Of a DNA stretch of 45,459 nucleotides, positions 39,953-45,459 are shown one piece after another. Position 1 is the stretch's first letter, and every line of letters starts with the position of its first letter. This stretch comes from CAZBEJ01 sp964521305 (GTDB lineage Bacteria; Patescibacteriota; Microgenomatia; UBA1406; GWC2-37-13), in contig CAZFQZ010000003.1 in assembly GCA_964521305.1 (NCBI GenBank), forward strand, positions 1-45,459. The letters run 5' to 3'. The notes beneath the pieces are model-generated. The model searched no databases. It saw nothing but the letters and a program-made list of their open reading frames with translations, and was not told the DNA's origin. The translations under genes and the position numbers were made by a program.

Positions 39953-40615
39953 TTATTTCTCGGTAATTTTAACGGAAACGACTTTTACCGGATTAACCGG
40001 TTTGGATATTTCACCATGGCTATTTGCTTCGACCGGCGCGCCTGCAATCGCATCAACAACATCCATACCTTGGATAACATGACCAAAGATGACATAATTT
40101 CTTGGTAACTGCGTATTATCTTCCTGCATGATAAAAAACTGGCTTCCGTTGGTATTGGGTCCTGCATTTGCCATCGCGACTGTACCACGAGTGTACGCTC
40201 CTTTAAAAGGTTCATCGCTGAATTGGTATCCCGGTCCGCCCGTACCGTCACCGTTCGGATCTCCACCCTGGATCATGAATCCCTTGATGACTCTGTGAAA
40301 TATCGTATTGTCGTAAAAATTCTTGGTTGCCAGATACGCGAAGTTGTTAACGGTAACCGGCGTGTCTTTGGCATCAAGGGAAATTACGATATCGCCGTCT
40401 GACGTCTGCAATGTTGCGGTATAAGTTTTATCCGGATTAATCTCCATTGCCGGCTTCGGTAATTGTTTTGCCATACTGGTTGGTGTTATAACAGGTGTTA
40501 TTTGTGTATTCTTGCCCAATGTCATCTCGCTTTTTTGATAAGTAACGGTAACCAATCCGAGAAGACCTAAAATAACCGCTACCACAACAATAACTATCAA
40601 AGTTTCCTTGTTCAT
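39953..40615 (-). CDS. Membrane-anchored cyclophilin-type peptidyl-prolyl isomerase
   Basis: 220 aa. An N-terminal TM helix (LIVIVVVAVILGLLGLVTV, about 5-24) is followed by a Thr/Pro linker and a cyclophilin domain: FHRVIKGFMIQGGDPNGDGTGGPG with the catalytic Arg, then TVAMANAGPNTNGSQFFIM and YVIFGHVIQGMDVVDAI. It isomerises prolyl bonds of exported proteins outside the membrane, which fits the many Pro-rich surface proteins encoded here. The start overlaps the upstream coiled-coil gene by 4 bases. Confidence 0.93.
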   Translation of the reverse strand: MNKETLIVIVVVAVILGLLGLVTVTYQKSEMTLGKNTQITPVITPTSMAKQLPKPAMEINPDKTYTATLQTSDGDIVISLDAKDTPVTVNNFAYLATKNFYDNTIFHRVIKGFMIQGGDPNGDGTGGPGYQFSDEPFKGAYTRGTVAMANAGPNTNGSQFFIMQEDNTQLPRNYVIFGHVIQGMDVVDAIAGAPVEANSHGEISKPVNPVKVVSVKITEK

Positions 40616-41028
40616 GGATTGTATTTCGACTTTTTAACAAGTCTGTATACCGGAACTATCTGGCGCAACTCTCCGTCCGATCCTTCGATAACGTTAGTAT
40701 TGGCAACACGCTGGTATTCCTGGAGATATCCTGACAGCTTGTCATCCATATCCTTCAGTTCCGCCTGGATCTCTTTGGCTTTTGCCATTGCCGCATCAAC
40801 CGCCGGTGTTTTAAGAACCTTTTGTTTTATTTCGTTTTTCTGCATGTTCAACGCTTTTGCCTTGTCTGAAAGCTCGTGATACTGCTGGTCGCCTTCAAAT
40901 GCATCCCTAACCATCTTTTTTTGGGTTTTCAGCTGTGACTTCATCTCGTCAATAGTACGGGAATAGTCGTTGATAAGGGTAGTAAGATCCAGGACGGTCA
41001 GTGCGGAATTTTGTCTTGATTTATCCAT
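40612..41028 (-). CDS. Coiled-coil protein of unknown function
   Basis: 138 aa from ATG 41028. The TTG at 41067 would add 13 residues that fall in the promoter and is rejected. The protein is almost all helix: LTTLINDYSRTIDEMKSQL, then KAKALNMQKNEIKQKVL and AKAKEIQAELKDMDDKLSGYLQEYQ, ending in a short beta-like tail (ELRQIVPVYRLVKKSKYNP). No TM segment. It overlaps the cyclophilin gene by 4 bases, so the two are translated together. I recognise no family. Confidence 0.7.
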   Translation of the reverse strand: MDKSRQNSALTVLDLTTLINDYSRTIDEMKSQLKTQKKMVRDAFEGDQQYHELSDKAKALNMQKNEIKQKVLKTPAVDAAMAKAKEIQAELKDMDDKLSGYLQEYQRVANTNVIEGSDGELRQIVPVYRLVKKSKYNP

Positions 41029-41037
41029 AGAAGCTAT

Positions 41038-41067
41038 ACTATACAATAAAAAAATACTTTTTTGCAA
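41038..41067 (-). promoter_or_regulatory. Promoter for the coiled-coil/cyclophilin operon
   Basis: On the minus strand TTGCAA (41067-41062), an 18-bp spacer and TATAGT (41043-41038). ATG 41028 lies nine bases beyond the -10, giving a leader of about 3 nt. Confidence 0.5.
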
Positions 41068-41070
41068 GGG

Positions 41071-42168
41071 CTATTTCAGACAGAAACGGTAAACAGAAAG
41101 CGTTTCTTTTGCCATCTCTTCGAACGAGTACTTCGAAACGATGTGTTTGTAATCGAATTTCGGCCGTTTCTCAATAAACAGATGGATTTTTCTTTCGATG
41201 TCTTTTTTATCGTGCGGATCAAACGGCAGATATTCGTCGCTCAACAGTTCTTTGAAAACGTCGATATTCGATCCTATGACCGGGCAGTTGAAATACGAAG
41301 CTTCCAAAAGCGGCAGACCGAATCCTTCGGACAACGACGGGTGGATCAGAGCCTGGGCATTGGAGTAAAAAAACCTGAGATCCGCAGGAGTAGCGTTGTG
41401 ATAAAAAATGATTTTAGTTTCCTGTTTTAACTGGCTGATAAGTTTTGATATCCTCTTGGCAAAATAGTCATCCGGACCGACCAAAACCAATTGATACGCA
41501 TACTCTATTTTGGAAAACGCTTTAATCAGGGATTCGACGTTCTTGTGGGGATAGAAATTGCCCACATACACGAAAAACGGCTTATCAAAGGTTTTTCCCA
41601 ACTCCTTATTCTCAGCTGTTTTTTGAAGTGTCCTGTCGATTCCTTCATAGATCGGCATTATTTTATCCCCGTACGAATGCCCGTATAACCCTGTCAGCTG
41701 TTTCTTGACCGTTTTCGTAGGCGTAATTATTTTTAAGGCATTCCTTATCTGGGATTTCAATACGGCTTTGAACGCCTTATGTTTGATCTCATAAATGAGC
41801 GGATTTCTCGTTGAGGCTTTTCCTGTCTTGAAAAACAACGGAGTGGTATCATGGATCGTGCTTATGAATTTCCTTCCGTACAAAACCGGATAGCTGAAAT
41901 ACGTGAAATGCATGAGGTCGATGGTATCTATGTTGATCTCGTACAAAAACCTCGTCTGCTCGCCGAATGTATGCCACGTGGATGTCACTGCGCGCTTGAT
42001 GAAGTTTTTCCTGTTGAACTCGATTTTGTCCGCATCACGGTTTAAAAGATAAATATAAAATACAAGGTCCTCCGGAGCGATCTTTTGGAGACTGCCCAGG
42101 AGATTTCGCAGATACGTTCCTACTCCTGTCTGAAAATACAGCCTGGCGTCGATTCCGATACGTTTCAT
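41071..42168 (-). CDS. GT4-family glycosyltransferase
   Basis: 365 aa. N-terminal Rossmann half with MKRIGIDARLYFQTGVGTYLRNLL. The C-terminal half has PFFVYVGNFYPHKNVESLIKAF, QLVLVGPDDYFAKRI and ALIHPSLSEGFGLPLLEASYFNCPVIG, with the E-x7-E motif of GT4 retaining enzymes. It transfers a hexose from a nucleotide sugar (often GDP-mannose or UDP-sugar) to a glycan. Its start is 1 base after the GT2 gene stop, so both form one operon. Confidence 0.92.
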   Translation of the reverse strand: MKRIGIDARLYFQTGVGTYLRNLLGSLQKIAPEDLVFYIYLLNRDADKIEFNRKNFIKRAVTSTWHTFGEQTRFLYEINIDTIDLMHFTYFSYPVLYGRKFISTIHDTTPLFFKTGKASTRNPLIYEIKHKAFKAVLKSQIRNALKIITPTKTVKKQLTGLYGHSYGDKIMPIYEGIDRTLQKTAENKELGKTFDKPFFVYVGNFYPHKNVESLIKAFSKIEYAYQLVLVGPDDYFAKRISKLISQLKQETKIIFYHNATPADLRFFYSNAQALIHPSLSEGFGLPLLEASYFNCPVIGSNIDVFKELLSDEYLPFDPHDKKDIERKIHLFIEKRPKFDYKHIVSKYSFEEMAKETLSVYRFCLK

Positions 42169-42169
42169 A

Positions 42170-43075
42170 TCAGTTAAAATATCGTTTCAAATTTATCACG
42201 AAATAAACCAGTTTGTTGACTAAAGGCGAATGCTTCTTCTCGTAATGTTTTTGATAAAAAATCTTCATGGCATCAAAAAAATGCATTTTGATCCGGCGCC
42301 GGAATGCCGGATCACCGGTCGATAACCCACTTGCGTATTTATAGTGTAGTACGTGAAAAAGCGGATAATACACCACTTTGTAACCCAGTTCTTTTATGCG
42401 GAACGAAAGATCCAAATCCTCGCCATACATGAAAAAGTTTTCGTCGAATCCATTGACTTTTTGAAGAATATTTTTTCTTGTCAGATAAAAGGCGCCGGTC
42501 GGTGAATCGATCTCGTGGATCGTACGGAAATCCAGATATGTCTGATGATAGCCTCCGAATACCTTCCCCAACGATGCCGATCTGCCGAAAAATTTTTCGA
42601 GCTTGAGGAAGTAGCAGATCGAATTCCAAATCGTCGGAAACCCCCGATGGGAAGCTGGATCGATATTGCCGTTTGGCAACCTGACCTTTACCGTTAAAAC
42701 ACCGACGTCGGGCCTCGTATCGAGATACTCACATAATCTCTTGAAACTTACTTTTTCGACCAGTACGTCGGAGTTCAAAAAAAGTATATAGTCGCCGGCC
42801 GCGTATTTAACGCCTTGATTGTTTCCCTTTGGATATCCGACGTTCGAATCGTTATATATGGTTTTGATCTGAAGATTCCCATTCTTATTTTTCTTTACCG
42901 TTTCCCCAAACCGTTCAAGCATGTGTTTCGAACCGTCCTTGGAATCATTGTCTATTACGATTATTTCCGATGGAAAGTCGTTTGTTTTTTCAAGAAGTTC
43001 GATTATGCGACGAAGACAGCGTTCGGTGATATTTTTGGTATTATACGAAAGGATTATGACGGATAGTCTCACCAT
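42170..43075 (-). CDS. GT2-family glycosyltransferase (rhamnosyl/Wbb-like)
   Basis: 301 aa from ATG 43075. The frame extending to 43225 overlaps rpsI and is rejected. The GT-A fold is seen in MVRLSVIILSYNTKNITERCL, EIIVIDNDSKDGSKHML, NVGYPKGNNQGVKYA and ILFLNSDVLVE with the DXD-like SDV, then GAFYLTRKNILQKVNGFDENFFMYGEDLDLSFR with the catalytic ED region. It adds a sugar, possibly rhamnose, to surface glycan. It follows rpsI by 19 bases. Confidence 0.9.
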   Translation of the reverse strand: MVRLSVIILSYNTKNITERCLRRIIELLEKTNDFPSEIIVIDNDSKDGSKHMLERFGETVKKNKNGNLQIKTIYNDSNVGYPKGNNQGVKYAAGDYILFLNSDVLVEKVSFKRLCEYLDTRPDVGVLTVKVRLPNGNIDPASHRGFPTIWNSICYFLKLEKFFGRSASLGKVFGGYHQTYLDFRTIHEIDSPTGAFYLTRKNILQKVNGFDENFFMYGEDLDLSFRIKELGYKVVYYPLFHVLHYKYASGLSTGDPAFRRRIKMHFFDAMKIFYQKHYEKKHSPLVNKLVYFVINLKRYFN

Positions 43076-43094
43076 TCTTTTATTATAGCAGGCA

Positions 43095-43550
43095 TTAACG
43101 CTTTGGCGATTGCTTGGCGCGGCGCGCTTTCCCACCGGTACCAACTTTGCGGCGTTCTTTTTTTCTCGGATCGCGGGTAAGAAGATGTTCTGATTTGAGT
43201 ATCGGTGTGTATTCCCGCTGGTCAACTAATTGCAAAGCGCGTGATATACCAAGGACGATTGCGTCAAGCTGCCCTTGTTTACCGCCTCCGTGAGCCGTAA
43301 CCGATACCGCGAATCGTTCCAGGCTATTGGTCAAACGCAAAGGTAAAGAATACGTCTGTTTTGCGTATGCTCCCGAAAAAACCGTTTCTATCAGTTTTCC
43401 GTTCACGTTGACCTCTCCTGCTTTCACTTTCACGTTCTGTATGGCCGCGGTTTTATCTTTCCCAACCAGATACAGACGGACTCTCGCAGTCGATCGCTTT
43501 CTTCTCCCTACTGCTTCATAGTAACGGATATTTTTTGTTTGTTTTGGCAT
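43095..43550 (-). CDS. rpsI: 30S ribosomal protein S9
   Basis: 151 aa from ATG 43550, chosen because MPKQTKNIRYYEAVGRRKRSTARVRLY is the normal S9 opening; the longer frame to 43613 runs into rplM. GGGKQGQLDAIVLGISRAL and the basic tail ending KQSPKR, which reaches the P-site tRNA, are present. It follows rplM by 4 bases, the standard L13-S9 pair. Confidence 0.95.
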   Translation of the reverse strand: MPKQTKNIRYYEAVGRRKRSTARVRLYLVGKDKTAAIQNVKVKAGEVNVNGKLIETVFSGAYAKQTYSLPLRLTNSLERFAVSVTAHGGGKQGQLDAIVLGISRALQLVDQREYTPILKSEHLLTRDPRKKERRKVGTGGKARRAKQSPKR

Positions 43551-43554
43551 ACTA

Positions 43555-43995
43555 TTATAATTTTTCCAATATAACCGCATTCTTATAAGGATGATCACTG
43601 TCCGGATAAACACACAGCCGTCTCATCCTGCTGTCTCTTAATTTGTTTTTCGGCAACATTCCCGACACCGCATGGGCAATGACCTTGGCCGGGTTTTCTT
43701 TCATCAATGTATTGTATGAGATTCTCTTTAACCCGCCCGGATATCCAGAAAATCTGGTATACGTTTTCGTTTGATCTTTTTTGCCCGTTACAACTATGTT
43801 TTTGGCGTTTATCGCAACGACATAATCACCCATATCGTTATACGGAACGTAATTTACCTTGTGTTTCCCCTCGAGAATCTTTGCAATCGTGGGTGCCACT
43901 CTTCCCAACACCTGTCCTGAAAGGTCAACGAGGATATAACTTCTTCGTATGCTCTTGGCGCTTACTGGTTTTGTCGAATGTGTTTGGGTGACCAT
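43555..43995 (-). CDS. rplM: 50S ribosomal protein L13
   Basis: 146 aa. The L13 core is present: YILVDLSGQVLGRVAPTIAKILEGKHK, then YVVAINAKNIVVTGKK, YTRFSGYPGGLKRISY and AVSGMLPKNKLRDSRMRRL. It is an early-assembly 23S rRNA-binding protein. It sits between rplQ and rpsI with gaps of 5 and 4 bases. Confidence 0.96.
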   Translation of the reverse strand: MVTQTHSTKPVSAKSIRRSYILVDLSGQVLGRVAPTIAKILEGKHKVNYVPYNDMGDYVVAINAKNIVVTGKKDQTKTYTRFSGYPGGLKRISYNTLMKENPAKVIAHAVSGMLPKNKLRDSRMRRLCVYPDSDHPYKNAVILEKL

Positions 43996-44000
43996 GATGA

Positions 44001-44438
44001 TTATTTTTTGCCTGCAACTTCCTGTTTTTTATCCGTCGGTTCTGCCTGTTGTTTCTTCTCCTTCTTTTCTTTTTTTATAACGATCGGATACGCCCATTCA
44101 AGTCGCGCTGTTTCGGCACCATCCGATTCCCTTGCCCCCAGGCGGATGACTTTTACGTATCCGCCATGTTTTTCTTTCAACGCGGGACCGACGTTCAGAA
44201 AAATAAAATTCAGGAGTTTCTGGTCGCTTATATACCTCAGCAGATAGTTTTTATTACTTTGACTGTTTTCTTTCGATTTTTCCACCAAGTGCTCCACGGT
44301 TGACCTCAGTACCTTAACTTTTTTGATTGTTGACTGCAATTTGCCTTTGGCAAAAAAATTCGTTACCAGCTTTTTCATGAGCATCACATTGGCATCCCTA
44401 CCAGCCCTGAATTTTATTTTTTTTACTCGATGATACAT
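44001..44438 (-). CDS. rplQ: 50S ribosomal protein L17
   Basis: 145 aa from ATG 44438, which gives the usual start MYHRVKKIKFRAGRDANVMLMKKL. A TTG at 44468 would add 10 residues and overlap rpoA by 14 bases, so it is less likely. The C-terminal 25 residues are a Lys/Glu-rich extension (KKEKKEKKQQAEPTDKKQ) beyond the normal L17 core. It is located as usual directly after rpoA. Confidence 0.93.
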   Translation of the reverse strand: MYHRVKKIKFRAGRDANVMLMKKLVTNFFAKGKLQSTIKKVKVLRSTVEHLVEKSKENSQSNKNYLLRYISDQKLLNFIFLNVGPALKEKHGGYVKVIRLGARESDGAETARLEWAYPIVIKKEKKEKKQQAEPTDKKQEVAGKK

Positions 44439-44454
44439 ATAACGATTAAATACT

Positions 44455-45381
44455 TTAGCTAAGCTCAATCCCCATCTTTTTCAATTCATCCTCTATCAAT
44501 TCTATCGATTTCTTGCCGACACCTTTCATATTCGTCAACTTTTCCTTGCCTACTTTTACCAAGTCTGCGACTGTTTCAATATGTTCCCTCAACAACGCAT
44601 TGATGACGCGCGAAGGCAAATTGAGTTCGTCGATAATAATCTCGTACAATTTTTTATCGATTGATTCCTTTTTTGCCTCTTCCTCGCTCATCTCTTCTTT
44701 TACCTGCGGTTTATCCTTGCCTGAAAGGAAATATGCGAAGAAGTCCGAAAGCACCTCGGACGATTGCTTGAGCGCTTCGGAAGGTTTTACGCTGCCATCT
44801 GTCCATATTTCCATGGTAAGCCTGTCAAAATTGGTTTTTCTTCCGACACGCGCTTCGGTGACTTTGAAATTCACTTTCTTGACCGGTGAAAAATAGGCGT
44901 CCACCGGAATAAATCCATATTGTTTCGTTTCACGCTCCTCGACCGATGAGTACCCCACACCAACTTCAACAACCGCATCCAGATCGAGCCTACCCTTTTC
45001 TTCAGTAATCTCTGCGATATATTGGTCTGTATTCACGGGTTTTATTTCCCCCTCTATATCTTTTCCATAAATCTTTCCCGGACCTTTCGCCTTGAGCGAG
45101 ATGGTATACGGTCCTGCTCCTTGGGCTTCGAATTTCAGTTGCTTTAGGTTCAGGACAATTTCCAATGCCGATTCCTTTATCCCTTTTATAGTCTGGAACA
45201 GATGGATGATACCATCCAACTTTACATTGGTGATCGCCGCTCCCGAGAGCGCGGACAATAATGTTCTGCGCAGCGCGTGACCCATGCTTTGTCCGAAGCT
45301 TAACGGTAACGGTTCAAGGATGAATTTGCCGTACGTTACGCTTTCGTCGACTTTTTGCGTCGAAAAATTTGGTTGTAACAT
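44455..45381 (-). CDS. rpoA: RNA polymerase alpha subunit
   Basis: 308 aa. The N-terminal assembly domain has GKFILEPLPLSFGQSMGHALRRTLLSALSGAAI and the dimer/beta-contacting loops. A charged linker (KPQVKEEMSEEEAKKESI) leads to the C-terminal domain with VINALLREHIETVADLVKVG and the helix-hairpin-helix GVGKKSIELIEDELKKMG, which contacts promoter UP elements and activators. The presence of the alphaCTD means AT-rich upstream DNA can strengthen promoters here. It starts the rpoA-rplQ-rplM-rpsI run. Confidence 0.96.
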   Translation of the reverse strand: MLQPNFSTQKVDESVTYGKFILEPLPLSFGQSMGHALRRTLLSALSGAAITNVKLDGIIHLFQTIKGIKESALEIVLNLKQLKFEAQGAGPYTISLKAKGPGKIYGKDIEGEIKPVNTDQYIAEITEEKGRLDLDAVVEVGVGYSSVEERETKQYGFIPVDAYFSPVKKVNFKVTEARVGRKTNFDRLTMEIWTDGSVKPSEALKQSSEVLSDFFAYFLSGKDKPQVKEEMSEEEAKKESIDKKLYEIIIDELNLPSRVINALLREHIETVADLVKVGKEKLTNMKGVGKKSIELIEDELKKMGIELS

Positions 45382-45406
45382 AAAAAAAATGGAAAATAAT
45401 AATGAG

Positions 45407-45423
45407 TCCCGAATCCGTCGGGA
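45407..45423. repeat. Short perfect hairpin upstream of rpoA
   Basis: TCCCGA (45407-45412) and TCGGGA (45418-45423) pair around a 5-nt loop. No T run follows in either direction. It lies 26 bases before the rpoA start and just ahead of the partial repeat copy C, in a 78-bp gap with no gene. Confidence 0.45.
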
Positions 45424-45439
45424 TTACCGTGAATAATAT

Positions 45440-45459
45440 TCAATAACAAGTCGCAAATC
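45440..45459 (+). repeat. Inverted-repeat element, copy C (cut by window end)
   Basis: CAATAACAAGTCGCAAATC differs from the copy A right arm by only a few bases. Only the start of an arm is visible; the rest lies beyond the window, so this copy rests on similarity alone. Confidence 0.45.

Noticed and set aside
43076..43225. 50-residue extension of the GT2 protein
   Set aside because: It lies inside rpsI in another frame; MVRLSVIILSYN is the normal GT2 start.

Overview
The window looks like a compact genome segment from a Candidate Phyla Radiation (Patescibacteria) bacterium, most likely of Microgenomates type. That placement is inferred from gene content; no rRNA gene is present to confirm it. 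The supporting signs are a class I (archaeal-type) lysyl-tRNA synthetase, a DUF4012 membrane protein, sortase with LPxTG-type and Thr/Pro-rich surface proteins, PilN/PilO-like proteins, a cysteine-free RecO, Cas2/PaaX-like singleton genes, tiny intergenic gaps and overlapping gene ends. TGA is used as a normal stop codon, so the recoded CPR lineages are unlikely.

Layout. Positions 1-5.6 kb hold the end of greA, an ACT-domain protein on the minus strand, and a divergent cluster of an unknown 113-aa protein, lysW, lysX, lysY, lysZ and lysJ. This is the LysW carrier-protein route to lysine (or ornithine). Positions 5.7-10.6 kb hold a class II glutamine amidotransferase, a class I LysRS fused to a B3/B4 domain, a RdgB-type nucleotide pyrophosphatase and SerRS. 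Positions 10.6-17.5 kb (minus strand) form an envelope operon: a tethered solute-binding protein, a bitopic protein, sortase, and a bifunctional penicillin-binding protein. A VanW-domain protein diverges from it.

At 19.0-19.7 kb lies an AT-rich, single-gene island: a PaaX/Cas2-like gene bracketed by a perfect 15-bp inverted repeat. From 19.8 to 29.7 kb come an acyltransferase, a UvrD-like helicase, triosephosphate isomerase, a surface/pilus cluster (LPQTG substrate, Fn3-like protein, PilO, PilN), S20, GlyRS and RecO. From 29.7 to 37.7 kb are DUF4012, a polyprenyl-phosphate sugar transferase, ManC, a GT4 glycosyltransferase and two GT-C-like membrane proteins, which together suggest cell-surface glycan assembly. 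From 37.7 to 45.4 kb are small membrane peptides, TypA/BipA, a membrane cyclophilin, a coiled-coil protein, two more glycosyltransferases and the rpoA-rplQ-rplM-rpsI ribosomal operon.

Several promoters put the predicted transcription start at or within a few bases of the start codon, which suggests leaderless or near-leaderless mRNAs. Two copies, and the edge of a third, of an AT-rich inverted-repeat element (core AATAACAAATCACAAATC) are scattered through the window. The items most worth following up are the inverted-repeat-flanked PaaX/Cas2-like gene, the ACT-regulator/lysine divergon with a symmetric operator-like site, and the LysRS-B3/B4 fusion. No CRISPR array, rRNA, tRNA or canonical insertion sequence was seen, and there is no gene-free stretch over 300 bases.
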